From Macrolepiota albuminosa (Eukaryota; Basidiomycota; Agaricomycetes; Agaricales; Agaricaceae), in the NCBI GenBank assembly GCA_027475525.1, contig JAMWFC010000129.1:78069-142068 (forward strand): DNA of 64,000 nt, read 5' to 3'. The notes beneath the pieces were generated by a model that worked only from the letters and a program-made list of their open reading frames with translations, did no database searches and had not been told where the DNA came from. Made by a program: the position numbers and the translations under genes. Positions 21,297 through 32,864 of the stretch are shown here, piece after piece. Every line of letters begins with the position of its first letter. Within the stretch, counting starts at the first letter, position 1.

Positions 21297-22426
21297 GTTT
21301 GCTTGGGATAAAGGAGAATGTTGGCACCCAAAGGTAAGACTAGTTTACCATCCACTCCACAGTGTGCTCTCCCTTGTCGCAAATACCGTTTGAGGATAGT
21401 GCATTGACCCCTGGTCTTGGTATGTCCTGGCTCACCACAGAAATGGCAAAGTCCTGTCTGTACATTGTTTCTAGGTGCCAAGAAACTGGTCAAGATTAAG
21501 GTTTCCAGTTTATTTATGATGTTAGCAACTGCGTTGTTAATGGTGTTTTCCAAATCCTCCTTCTTAACAAACCCATTGCGGTCATTGGCAGTGCTAGAAG
21601 CTGGCAACTCTAGTTTGAGTGCCATTCCTCCATGATCTGCGCCAGGTCGCTGTAAAGGTATACCTGTATCTGTGCCTTTTAATACCCACTTTCCTGCCTC
21701 AAAGACTTTTTCTATGTTGTAAAGTTCCTCAGGGTGATGGTCGTGCATAATAATCTCCAAACGTCACGCAATTTTAGTTCATAACAAGGTTGGGAATCCT
21801 TGTTAAAACAAATAACGCTCCTCATTCCCATACAACTTTTCATTCTGGACAAGCCACCTTGCTATCCACTGAAAATTGCAATAATAAGCTGATAGTGCGC
21901 CTAGAGTATAGATCCCCACCACAAAGGTGTCTTGTACTAGCTTCTGGATTTCCATTACCATATAACGTGTAGCTTCTTCAGCGCCAGGATATAAATGAAT
22001 GATAGCCTTCTTCCATTCATTATAGGTAAAAGGCCTTGGCATTGCATTATTGGTAAGTCCTTGGAACTCCTTTAAACCTGTCCATGATTTGGCTGTATCA
22101 TATGAGACATATCTGGCAGTGTATTCTTTCATCTGTGTATTGTCTGTCACGTGGCAGTTGCATAGCAAATACTCCAACTCCTTGAAATACTGCGTTAGTT
22201 TGTGGGGCTTCATTTCATCCCACTTTGACGATGAGAAGTGATTTTGGGGTGGCATGCGCTGGTTATTTGGTTGCTTCATACTGGCAGGTGTGTGTGTCAA
22301 AGTAGGAAGTGTGGTGGTGCTTGTGTTACTTAGTGTTGATGTCGTAGGTACAGGCTCAGTTAGCTCTGAGTCGCTAGGTTCTGGCGATAATAACCTAGAT
22401 AACTCTTTTAGAGGAGTAAGCGGCAT
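21293..22426 (-). pseudogene. gag: Gy-C copy 1 gag
   Basis: The frame from 22426 encodes the capsid-like part (W-D-E-M-K-P-H-K-L-T-Q-Y-F, F-T-Y-N-E-W-K-K-A-I, L-Y-P-G-A). Two stops at about 21780-21805 separate it from 21760-21293, which holds a zinc knuckle C-x2-C-x4-H-x6-C (21411-21458), a longer last spacing than the usual x4. The start is chosen at the first Met after the L3 LTR. It shares its LTR with ZC copy 2 and Gy-C copy 2 on its right. Confidence 0.75.
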
Positions 22427-22645
22427 ATGATTTTTGCCTGCTAAGTACTCAAACGGTCAGGAAAAAGAAAAAAAGGGAAAAAGCTTTTGGCTAGGCTGTC
22501 TGGGGTGGCCTCAAGCTCCTGGTCTAAAGTCTGTCTTGGTAGCACGCCTGGTAAGTGTGGTGATTTGGTGGTGCTTGGTTCAAAAGCGCTCTTCAACAGG
22601 AGGTGGCGCTGTCGCTGGGCTCAAGTTTCTGGCGGAATTCTGTCT

Positions 22646-22675
22646 CAATAGAACCCCTTGCAGTGGGCTCCAAAA
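22646..22675 (-). other. Possible primer binding site of Gy-C copy 1
   Basis: Directly inside the L3 LTR the sense strand reads TTTTGGAGCCCACTGC. The same start (TTTTGGAGCCCAC) adjoins the L3 LTR of copy 2 at 43352. TGG at the start fits pairing to a tRNA CCA end. I cannot name the tRNA. Confidence 0.4.
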
Positions 22676-24146
22676 TGATGACGCCAACTGTAGTTGGATG
22701 CACTGGATGTATATGCAGTACAACGCCATCTCCAGCACTTGGCATGCGTAGTTATAAGGAGTCCCAACAGAGTCCTGGTGTGCTCGAGCAGAGGTGATAG
22801 AATGACGTGCTAGATGATAGCGCCTCGAGTGCTACCTGGCAAATAGTAAGCATCATAGTTTATACAAAGATATAGAAGAAAAGGCGAGTAGTGCAGCATA
22901 GTGTGCCTGTAGATGGCACCGTAAACGACAAAGATGAGATAAACAAGGCTAGCGCCTGACTTAGTAACAAAGTCTGAGCAAGCTAGTGCAATTTGAATGC
23001 TAAGTGTAACTTGGGTGCTTAAGAGGTTACGATTCGTTGTTATGTACATCCCAAGTAGCTATCTTTTATACTATGCGCTACTATATTTTTAAAATAAGTC
23101 CATTTGCAGTGCTACCAATTAGCGCCTCTCCTCATGGTTGTAGGTAATGGTGACCTGTCAACGGTAACCGGCACACATAGGGCAATGGTGACCAACGGCG
23201 TTATAGCCCATTGGCCATGGTGACTCTAAACTGACTTAAACTTTGTATGAGTCTGCTCATTTTTTAGTGTAATTCCGATTGGCCAGGCCTTGGCAGGGTA
23301 TGTCAGAAAATCCTTGACAGACGCTGTGAGTTCTGCTGCCAGCGCTAAACCTGGTATCAATTCTTGATGAATAAAATGTCAGGCTAGAGAATATCCTGTT
23401 CTGTTGCTGCTAATTCTTTAGACTTCTGATTGAAGTGCCTCGTCCAATGGCAGCACCTAATGCTAATCCCTTTATGGAACTGATCAGGGTTTGGTCAAAG
23501 CCATGTCCCTGCCATCATGCTAGCGCCCTGAGTCCTTGGTCTCCTAATCCTCCAAGATCAATAAGTGGTATATGCTGAAGGCTTAGGAGTGGTGGTTTAG
23601 ACTGATAACCAGCGCCTATAATTGAGCGCTAAGGTCCGTGGTTTCCTATGTCCAAGAGGATCGCTAGGGTCTTGAGTATGGCCCATGCCCATAGGCCCTT
23701 AGTGTGCCCCTTGATGCGCTCAGTCCAAGTAGAAGCCTATCAGCACTAATGTCGCTACTCATTGTACCAGTTCCTGACAGGTCCAGATGTCGGATTTAAG
23801 TATATCCTGTGCCGCCGTCATTGATCCTTTTAGACTTCTGATTGAAGTGCCTCATCTAATGGCAGCGCCTGCTGCTGGCTCCTTCTGGAAGTGATCGGGG
23901 TTTAGTTAAAGTCCTCTCCCACTATCATGTTAGCGCTATACGTTCTGAGCCTCCTTTATCCTTGGGATAGGTGAATGGAGTGTGCTGAAGGCCTGGTAGC
24001 TGGCGGTTAATGGATATGTCCTGTAGTAGAGTGCCAGAGCTAGGGCTGCTCTATATTCCCAACTGGTTGCTAGAATCTTCAGTACGTCAAGTGTCGGTTG
24101 GCCTATAATGTCCCTTGATGCGCTCAGTCCGAGTAGAAGCCTATCA
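22676..24146 (-). repeat. L3 LTR (Gy-C), shared between two tandem Gy-C elements
   Basis: In plus coordinates it runs from TGATGACGCC to CCTATCA. It matches 43353-44399 and 55917-56945. It is 1471 bp, longer than those because of a diverged tandem duplication of about 0.4 kb (units starting near 23385 and 23796, both with GACTTCTGATTGAAG). On its left is the Gy-C copy 1 leader, so it serves as that element's 5' LTR. On its right is ZC copy 2, so it also serves as the 3' LTR of Gy-C copy 2. Confidence 0.75.
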
Positions 24147-24292
24147 TCTCCTCCCAACTGAAAAATTGACTGTCCTCAGTCAAACGCCGTCATTAATTTG
24201 ACTGCGCTATGGTCCATATGATGCTGCCAGCGCCTTATAAAAGTTGTTTTCAGCACTTCACCTTCTCGTGTTTTTCTTTCCATCTTCTTAGC

Positions 24293-26600
24293 ATGTCCAC
24301 TACTTTTGATTCCTCTGCTCTCTGCAATTTCCTGGCTAAGGCCTCTTATTTATTTGATTGCACTAAGTCTGTTGGTCCCGCTGATGCACTACAAACTGTC
24401 CCTGGAATCATGCAGCTCTATTGGTGGTGGCTTGTGGTCTGCAGCTCTGACAGTTTCTGGGCATGGGGCATTGAGGTTCACAAATGGTGCATGGCTCAGT
24501 ACTACAAATATGAAGGTGCCAATTGGTTGCGACTATTCATGGACTTGTTTGTAAGTTTTTAGGTTTGATTTGGATTCTTGGCGCTAAGGTTCAGCACCCA
24601 TACTAGGCTCCTTCTCTGTCCGACAAGATCGACACCTTGCTGGCTAGTACCATGGTTGGCAAAGTAAGTTTCTCCTCTTCTTCCTCACGTTTCCAATGTT
24701 AACCCTGAGTAGTCGGTTGCTACGTCGCCCATCATTGCCAGTCTCCCTAGTGCTCTGTTGGCCTCTACCATCCCTTCTGCTCTGGCCGCTCCTGCTGCTC
24801 CTGTCTCTGTCCTGTCTCCTCCCATTCTTGGTAGTCCTTTTTGTGGCAATGCTTCTCCTGCTTGTACTGTGCCCATCATTGCTTCTCCCACTCATACTGC
24901 ACCTCCTCATTTGGCCATCAAACAAATTGCCGTTACCTCCAATGAGCCTCGGCCCAGACCTACCCATACTATTTCTTGTCTCCCCCCCCATAACTTTGCC
25001 GTTGTTATTGAACGTGCGCCCTGCTCACGCTAGCCCTCCTAAACGTACTGTGCGTCCCTTGCTTTCATGCTTCTAATCTTTTGCTCACTCTACTTCCCAG
25101 ATCAATCTTTCTGCTTGCATTGCCCCTTTGTATGTTATAAGTGTTTCCTTTTAAGATTGCTAGGCTTTAGCACCTGATCATGTCATGGTTAGACTATGTT
25201 TACCGATGCGGAGCTTCGTGACTTGTTATGCCTTTGTTGTGATACTACCGTTATTGATACCGGCCTCCCAGCTGGTGTCCAAGTACTCAGCGCTAAGAAA
25301 AAGGTTATGGTTATGCCTGTGGAGCGTCGCACTTTTAGGGCAAAGATTGGCGTGGTAAGTGCTTGTTTGTCCCTGATAGGTTGATGACGTCGCTAACTTT
25401 TTTCTCAGTGTGATAAATGTTGGTCTGAGAACAATCCTGAGGGCTGCTGGTTTCCTACCGCCTCTCTTTCCTGCTACTGCTGCGATGTGTTAAAACAAGG
25501 TTGTGCCTTCAATAGGATTCATACTTGTGAACGCGGTGGGGATGCTATCATGCAAAGAAATTACGAGTATGCAGTCTTAGTTCGTAATGCCCAGGCCTTC
25601 ATGCTGCAGCAACGCAATCTGGCAGCTACTCACCAGCCCACTGTGATTAGCGCTGCAAGCCTAGCGCTTCCCATTACCCAAGATGGCACCACCATGGTGG
25701 CCCCCTTTGCCCGCTCTCCCTGTCATCCCGTTCCTTTGAAGCATAAGCCCATCGTTGCCTCTCCTAGCAAGAGTCCCGGTAAGCACTGGAAGCTAGCACC
25801 TGCTACTCCTATAGTCTTGTCTTCTACTGAGTCGTCTACTGATGAAGGAGAGGATACTGGAAGGGATGCTGAGGATGAGGATGACGATGAGGCTGGGCCT
25901 GTAGTCAACACTGATGTGCTGTTGGCGGTACACGCTCTTCTGCTTTGCCTTACTCCCCCTATCGCCGCTAACCCTTATCAGAGCGGCCCTAGTAGTGGAC
26001 AAGTTCTCTTATCCCATTACTCCCCTCTGTCCTGCCACCGATCTCCGCCAACAACTCCGCCATATTGAGGATGTAACCAATGTCATTGATAGCAAACTTG
26101 CCATCCTGTGACCTCGTGTCTACCTTAGTGCGCCATGAGCTCCTCCTACTCGAGCTGTTAAAGACAGGCAAAGCACAGAGGACAGAAACTGTCACTAAAG
26201 CTGAAGTCCAAAGTCAGAAAGAGTGTATTGAGCAAGTAAAGTATTACTAACCTGAAGTCCAAAGTCAGAAAGAGTGAGGACTTCAGATGATCTATCTACA
26301 GTTTATATACTACTGGAAAACTATATACATGTGAATAAAGAATAATCACATGTGGATACATGTGATAGAATATAATCACATGGAGGATACATGTGATAAA
26401 GTATAATCACATGTGGATACATGTGATAGAATGAACTTGGGATAGAATAATGATCATAATGGAATGCATGCAACAGGCAATTTCAACACGAGCTTCATGA
26501 CAACATCACTAATGTGCTCGAGTGGCAAGCGAGTAACGCCATTCAGGATAAAGAATTGCTTCCTTTGGGCAATCCCGCTCCCTCCGAGTCTGATGCGTAG
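24293..26600 (+). pseudogene. ZC gene copy 2, full length but interrupted (antisense gene of Gy-C copy 2)
   Basis: The ATG at 24293 opens an exon of about 89 codons (W-W-W, W-L-R-L-F) ending at GTAAGT (about 24552). A small exon (about 24609-24665) and an Ala/Pro/Ser-rich exon from about 24711 follow. The exon with F-T-D-A-E-L-R-D-L-L (25200) ends at GTAAGT (25354). After an intron with GCTAAC and CTCAG comes the cluster exon (25409): C-x2-C-x8-C-x8-C-x2-C-x6-C, all six cysteines kept. Then a basic S-P-x-K linker, an acidic run (25840-25900) and a C-terminal helical part ending W-Q-A-S-N-A-I-Q-D and a stop at 26600. A copia solo LTR splits the last exon at 26156. An additional CGA-to-TGA type stop (26108) and a one-base shift near 26140 disable it. 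The gene reads antisense to Gy-C pol and converges with DX. Transcription-factor-like function is inferred only. Confidence 0.7.
26156..26488 (-). repeat. Solo copia LTR in ZC copy 2, TSD CGAGC
   Basis: It runs TGTTAAAGACAGG to AATTTCAACA in plus coordinates (sense minus), flanked by CGAGC at 26151-26155 and 26489-26493. It is 333 bp with three units of the roughly 31-bp ATGTGATA/TAATCACATG minisatellite, more than the 271-bp Co-G LTR. Joining the flanks restores the ZC C-terminal reading. Confidence 0.92.
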
Positions 26601-26871
26601 TCACCGGCCCATAGCGCTTCAAACTTTGTGGACTTTGTAATTTTTGATACGTAGTTCTGTGGTAGCCATACTAAAAATAAATGCTCCCCCTTTGTTCCGC
26701 TCTGGATGAAGATGAGGAGCAATAAACTCATATAAAAAACAAGGCACTAACTGTTAGCACCCCCTTTGATCAGACTTAGGCAACCTGACAACCATAAAAA
26801 GAATAAATAAATAAGTGGTACTACTAATACACGATAAACTAGTGAGCTGACTATGACTACAACTAATTGAG
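26601..26871. other. Intergenic stretch between convergent ZC and DX
   Basis: It is AT-rich and non-coding. The first 130 bp also follow ZC copy 4 (10885-10996, inverted), so they are part of the ZC 3' unit, probably the 3' UTR. Confidence 0.5.
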
Positions 26872-28655
26872 CTACCCTAAAGAAGAAGACCGTCGACGTG
26901 GACCTTTGACTTGATCCTTAGGTTGCCTGCAGGTGGGAGGAGTGCCTGGAGGTGGTACGTTAGCAGAGGGTACTGGAGGTACAGGAATGCTAGAAGGAGG
27001 CGTGGGAGGAGCGCCTGGAGGAGCAGCAGAGGGGTTGGGGGATGAGTACCACCTGTCCCTATCTGGACAAGACTCAAATGATGTAAAAGGAAAGGCCGTG
27101 CGTTCGAATATGGCTCTACACACATTGAGGTTGATGAGAGGGGGAAGGGGGAGCCAGGAGAGACTCTTAGAAACAGCATGGAATTAACAGCCTCAGGTCA
27201 GAAAGAGATAAGAACTAACCAAGCTTCCTGTTTTGTGGAGTAGGCTGGCCAGACTTGAAGCGGTACCTGTAACCAGCTCCTACACAATGCATGAGCATTA
27301 CTCATGACCTGCGCTAAAGGGAGGCGTACAGTGACCAAGGATGGGTCGACAGCAATCATTCACTCCTCAGATGCATCTAGTAGAATTTGGTATCTGTGTA
27401 CCAGGGTCATGGTGTTGCTGTTCTCATGTGGGAAGCTGCCAGTAGGCATTAATGTGAGAAACTGCTCTAACCGATCAAGGATAATGGGACGGTAAAGACG
27501 TTCAGGCTCATCAAGGAGGAGGGAAAGTTCTGGCATGATGTGATATGGACCAGCTTACTAGCGCCAAAACCCATAAAATACCTCAAGCTACTTGCAGGGT
27601 CGCAGAGATTTGGGAACTCTTACATGTGCGAAACAATCACGAGGGGGGGGGCAACAATAGTGATGCATTTCATATTACTACGACAAAAAGAAATCAACTA
27701 TCCAAAATCTGTCAGCCTGGTGGCGCCACGGAAAGGAAGGGAGCCGACTTACATAAACAACATGGGAGATGGATGAGCATCAAACCAGGCAAAAGGAGAG
27801 GCCAGGGAGGCCTCCAGCCTTTGGCAGGACCGCAAAAAAGCTGGCCACCAGTAGACGAGCAGGGTGCCTAGCGAGGCAATGCATTAGAAGGAAGAAAACA
27901 AGGTAATAAGGCAATGGACCAGATAGTGGCTCTCCTCCAGCAGCAACTCAAGATGCTCTTTTGTCTCCTTGGTCACGATTTGCTTTATTTGGCGACTATT
28001 AGAAGAGAAGGAAGACGAAAAAGGCAAAAGCACACCTGAAAAATCTGACTCCAGTTCTTCTCCATACCAAAATGGGTCAACAGCAAGTCGTCGTTCCAAA
28101 TCTCACAAGCCGCGTGAAGTAGCTAGCAGCGATGACCTAACTCAACGACTCTGTCAGTTAGTCCAGGCATGCCAACAGCCGGGTAGTGGTGGAAAAAGGA
28201 GGTAGTGCGTTCCAGGAAAGTGGGGAGATCAATCATGACATGAGCATGATTACAGCAGGGCAACCACATGATGCCGGTTGGGCTTTCCATCGCGAAGACT
28301 AATGAGATGCTGTCGAGGCATGGGCAATTTATAGGACTTGGGCAGTGTTTCAACTAGTGACAGCATGGGAGGGCACTTCTCAAGGGACTTGGACCCTGAC
28401 GCAGACACAAACCAATAGGATGCGCTTAACTCATTTTTAGGTTGCACAAAGAAGAAGTTAGCCTTCGAGATCTAGCGCTTATAGCCACCATCACCAAATA
28501 ACTACAAGCAATCAGTGGCACTTTATTTCTTATACATTAAACTTCTTGCATGAATCAACTTATTTTTCTACAGACGATACCTATTCCTTCCTAGGCTGGC
28601 GCAATATTGGCTATTGAGTTGCGCTGGTAATAGAGGTTTTCTATGCTATGATGAT
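26872..28655 (-). pseudogene. DX gene copy 2 (unknown protein, sense strand of Gy-C copy 2)
   Basis: The gene has several exons and lies downstream of pol in the same sense. 28447-28250 and 28353-28123 encode the N-terminal part with S-G-S-K-S-L-E-K-C-P-P-M-L and P-G-L-T-D-R-V-V-E-L-G-H. 27540-27290 holds L-M-P-T-G-S-F-P-H-E-N-S. 27123-26872 is a Pro-rich C-terminus with a basic end (R-R-R-S-S-S) and a stop at 26872. Exon borders are uncertain, and stops such as the one in the S-E-E-stop-M-I stretch (about 27358) show decay. I recognise no family. The parallel copy at 9400-10900 shows it is a recurring unit. Confidence 0.5.
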
Positions 28656-28697
28656 TTACTGAGTGTTTCCCCTTTTTCTTGTTTTGTACTTGATTAC

Positions 28698-31311
28698 TTA
28701 CAAACTGACAATTTCGGTTTCATCATCATCCACCAACTCAGTCTCTTCAAGCTCTTGAAGTTTAGCAGTGTCAATGTCCAGCACCAACAAAGGTAATGGA
28801 ATGTGTTCACGTGCTAAGTAGAGAATGAGTTGGAACACCGCTACTGGTCAATGCAAAACTGAGCCGTCCAACTCACAGAATATGTAGGCGCCTCCCCTAT
28901 TGCAGAAAACTACTATGAGGAGTCCCTAGGTACCAAGGTCACATCTTTTTGTTATGGGTAACTTTGATTTTTGAGTTGCGCATTAGTACTAAGGTGCCAG
29001 CTGTAAAGTTGTAGTCCTGGATGGTAGCGCTATGCTCGCTCTCAAATCGCAATGTAGCCTGTCATCTAGCTTGAAATACCACCCTCATGTAAGCACTTGA
29101 GATTCTCCATGCATTGTTGTAGGTCTATAGCATGCCTGGCTATCAGATCGGTTGAAGACAGTATTGAGTTAGGTGGGGGTTGTAAGTACATTGCCTCCAC
29201 AACATCTGCTGGAAGCAGAGGATAGGTGCCAGTCACTGCATAGTAAGGAGAACAGCTCATCCTTTTCCGTACAGTAACCTGTTCAGACCAAAAGACCGAA
29301 TAAGTTGCTTTATTCCAGCGACTTTTGTCACCATCTACCGTCTTGAATAGTGCCTGTTGAACATCTAAATGCAGCCTTTCCATGATACCGTTAGCACGTT
29401 TGTTATATCCTGAGACTCGAATATGCTGTATATTGTATTTCTTCACGAGGTAGGTAAGTGCCTTGACTATAGGCGCTCCATTGTCTGTAACAATCTCGTG
29501 AAGGGCTTCCTATCTGCAAATAACATCTTCAAAGAGCCACTTAGCTATAGTGTTGGTATTTTCTCGCTGAAGCATACAGAACTCTGGCCAATGTACCAAG
29601 GAACACCTTCCTTGGATGATGTACTTGTAGTGCCCTGACTTGGGCATGTGCATAGTGTCGATATATATCTTTCCGAACAATGGTGCTGGAGTCGCTACTG
29701 TTGGGGGAATAAGAACTTGGCATGTCTGCTGGATTTGGCAGAGACGACAAGTGCGAATATACCACACAATATCGGCGCTAACTTGTGGCCACCAAAAATG
29801 TTCCAATAGATTCGCCCACATCGTGTAGAGTCCTCGATGTCCCAAGTTGTCATGCATAGCATGCAGAATTCTGATTTGGCCATCTGGTTTGATTACCAAT
29901 TTGTGAGTGCCAGCCCTATTTTGTCGCCAAAGCCGATTCTCAATCATAAAGAAAGTCGTCACGTATCGAATGAAGGTGGCATATTCCATATCCATAAGGT
30001 CTGATGGTTGGCACAAATCCTGTAGCCACTTCCTAACCTGATCAACTTGTTGGTCTTCTAACTTAGCCTTGGCGCTACAAGGTACCACCAAATATGATAA
30101 GTTGTGACTATTTTCCCATAAGGGTCTGGGTTCCTCAACTATCTTTAGATTGTTAGATGGCTTAGCAATGTTATAGATACTGGCTGTGTAAAAAGTCGAT
30201 GAAGCCTGATACGGTTTTGATTGATACAGAATGATAGGATGTAGCCATGTCGAGATAGGTTGATTTTCATGAAGGGCTAAAATAAGTAATTGAATAATAT
30301 GTATGAAACCATGCAGCCGGTCAATCCAGTCATCAAATACGTCATTGTCGCTTTTGTCTAGCACCTCGTCTTCTGGCTGCCTAGATCGTCTAGATAGTCT
30401 GTCAGGTCTGTGAAACGCACTCTTGACGTGTATGAGTTCGAAGTGAAACATTAATATCGCTACTATCTAGCAATTCATGCTAGCTGAAGGTTGAATGTCT
30501 GGATTCTGGAGCATTCCTTTGATGTAGCATGTGTCGACTTCGACAATCAGATTTCGAACCCCAATGAGATACATTTATAGTGCCTGAAATGCCTGAAACA
30601 AGCCATATAATTCTAGTTTGAGCTGACTGTAATGTGATTCTCTATCATTAAGGGTAATCAATCTGAAGCGATTGTAGCATCTGATTTTTTGATTTGCACC
30701 ATCACATTGACACAAAAAGAAGCTGACCGCAATGTAGGAGGTGTCAATGGCAAGTATAATGGGATCGGAAGTAGTATAGTTGATGGGTACCAACGGCTTC
30801 ACTTTCTGCAGTGTCTTCACTAAATCCTTTTGGGTGTTAATTTGGTCAGGTCCAAATTTGAAGGGGATCCCAGAATGAGTTAAGTGATTAAGAGCATGCA
30901 TCCGATGTGAAAAATGGTGTATGAACATGCGCAGCATGCCTACCGTGCCTAGAAATGGGCAAACTTCTGAGAGGTTATAGCAGACTCCCCACTTCTCCAG
31001 AAGCGCTAATCAGCTCTCCTCAGGGATCCTGCCCTCTGGCATGCAAACATGCCCTAAAATTTTAAATTGCGGTGCGCAAAGAACCAGCTTGTGTCCTGAG
31101 AACATTCTGCCACAATACTTCATGCGCTGGAGCACTCAGTTAACCAATTGGAAGAAGTCCCATAATGCCATGCGGATATTAGGATTTTCTGAGTGCACTT
31201 CGGGCTTGCCATTTACAAGGCGCCAATCTTTTGGGCCCTTAACGCCTACGTTGTCAATAAAACTAAGCACATGGTGAGGTATTTTGGGTTGTAGAATAAA
31301 CGTGATGTCGT
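28698..31311 (-). pseudogene. pol: Gy-C copy 2 pol, 3' part: RT end, RNase H, integrase
   Basis: From right: the RT active site reads F-I-D-N (near 31250), the second Asp changed to Asn. The RNase H start lies at 30937-30575 (I-L-A-I-D-T-S-Y-I-A-V). A long frame 30451-29510 has the zinc-binding H-D-N-L-G-H-R-G and C-x2-C of integrase and its first Asp (I-D-T-M-H). After a stop at about 29510 the core continues (V-T-D-N-G-A-P, then N-G-I-M-E-R-L-H). The C-terminus ends L-D-I-D-T-A-K-L-Q-E-L followed by an acidic tail, with its stop near 28698. There is no chromodomain, unlike Gy-A and Gy-D. The 5' part of the same element resumes at 39618 after the Gy-D insertion. Confidence 0.85.
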
Positions 31312-31314
31312 TGT

Positions 31315-31813
31315 TGTAAGGGCGACCTTTAGAGGCTGTGGCTCAGTCACATAGCTGGCAGAGGGAGATCCAAAGTGTATTAGAATATATACTGACAATA
31401 TCAAGGTAGCTACTCACCTGGCAGAGGGAGATCCAAAGAGAACAAGTCTAGGAATTCCCTATGCCAGGTTGGACGCTTCTGGGGCCTCTGAAGCATGGGA
31501 AACAACTGTACAGTACAACAAAACCTTAAAAACTCGAAAATTGCCTACACAAATACTTGTACAAATAAGGGGCAAACTCTGGCAAACTCTGGCTTATATA
31601 AGCAGTCTGAAAGCGGTGCTGAGTGGGCCCACACTTGTCTGAATGGTGGCTAAAGAACCAGAGCATCTCAAGGGCTGAGAGTAGTACTAACAGATAGTGT
31701 TGAAAGAATAGAAACAGTAAAATGAAATAATGTCAGAAGAAATAAGAGAATGAATGGAAGGAGAGTGAAGAGATAAGGAGTGAGAAAAGGAAGAAATGAG
31801 GAGTTCCCTGACA
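31315..31813 (-). repeat. Gy-D 3' LTR
   Basis: It runs TGTAAGGGCG to CCTGACA in plus coordinates and is 499 bp. The sequence TTATATAAGC near 31595 could give the TATA box in either orientation. It is nearly identical to the partner LTR at 39042, so the insertion is recent compared with its host element. Confidence 0.92.
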
Positions 31814-32190
31814 TCACTCCCCCTCTAGAGCGCGGTGTCTTGACATGCTGGATAAAAGTAGTTCTGGATGGCCTGGTCTACCTTGGAAAAAGAATGGAGG
31901 CCTCTGATTGTCCAGAGAGCATTGGGATGCTGTTGATAGAATTCCTGGACCAAGGCAGGGGCATGGACATTCTCTTGTGGCTCCCAGGAGATGTCCTTGA
32001 TTCCGTAGCCCTTCCACTTGACCTTGAACTGAAGCTTATTCCTAAAGAGTTGGCTGTCTAGGATCCATTCCACTTCATACTCTTCTTGGTTGTTTACCAG
32101 AACTGGTGGTGGAGGTGGCTGTGGACGTTGACCTGGGATTGGATCCTCTGGGGCTGGAGAAAGCTTCACCACATTGAAGACTGGATGGAG

Positions 32191-32344
32191 TCAACTCATT
32201 CCACTAGGCAGCTTGAGTCGATAGGCAAGTGGGCCTACCTGCCGTACTATAGGAAAGGGTCCTAGACTCAACTCATTCCACTAGGCAGCTTGAGTCGATA
32301 GGCAAGTGGGCCTACCTGCCGTACTATAGGAAAGGGTCCTAGAT
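32191..32344. repeat. Direct duplication with 77-bp period
   Basis: 32191-32266 repeats at 32268-32343, 76 identical bases with a period of 77. It lies in the integrase C-terminal region of Gy-D. Confidence 0.85.
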
Positions 32345-32592
32345 GATAGTGAGAGAGCTTCTGAGAAGGTTGGGTGGTAGCAATGTCAGAGGCCTCCAGG
32401 TAGACTCGATCTCCAGGCTTGTACTTGGGGGCTGGAGTTTGTCCACAATCGTAGTAGCGGGCCATGTCATCCTTTGCCTTAGCTAAAGCTGCCTTGGCTT
32501 CCTCCTGGGCTGCCTTCATCTGATCTATGAACTCATTGACAGCTTCATTCTCTGAAGGTCGTCCATGAGGCTCGAATCCCATCCAAGGATGT

Positions 32593-32864
32593 TGTTAAAG
32601 ACAGGCAAAGCACAGGGGACAGAAACTGTCACTAAAGCTGAAGTCCAAAGTCAGAAAGAGTGAATTGAGCAAGTAAAGTATTACTAACCTGAAGTCCAAA
32701 GTCAGAAAGAGTGAGGACTTCAGATGATCTATCTACAGTTTATATACTACTGAAAAACTATATACATGTGAATAAAGAATAATCACATGTGGATACATGT
32801 GATAGAATGAACTTGGGATAGAATGATGATCATAATGGAATGCATGCAACAGGCAATTTCAACA
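32593..32864 (-). repeat. Solo copia LTR in Gy-D integrase, TSD GATGT
   Basis: It runs TGTTAAAGAC to TTTCAACA, 272 bp, flanked by GATGT at 32588-32592 and 32865-32869. It is younger than Gy-D, which is itself younger than Gy-C copy 2. Confidence 0.93.

Noticed and set aside
24696..25076. Leu-rich plus ORF suggesting membrane segments
   Set aside because: It is an alternative frame of the Ala/Pro/Ser-rich ZC exon. The Leu runs result from CTC/CTT pyrimidine repeats.
26110..26460. CRISPR-like short repeats (ATGTGATA / TAATCACATG units)
   Set aside because: Only one to three units, without unique spacers of constant length, and inside a copia LTR in a fungal genome: a minisatellite.
31570..31595. 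Short doubled GGCAAACTCT in the Gy-D LTR
   Set aside because: A 10-bp tandem doubling present in both LTRs of Gy-D, hence part of the element and not one of the 77-bp assembly duplications.
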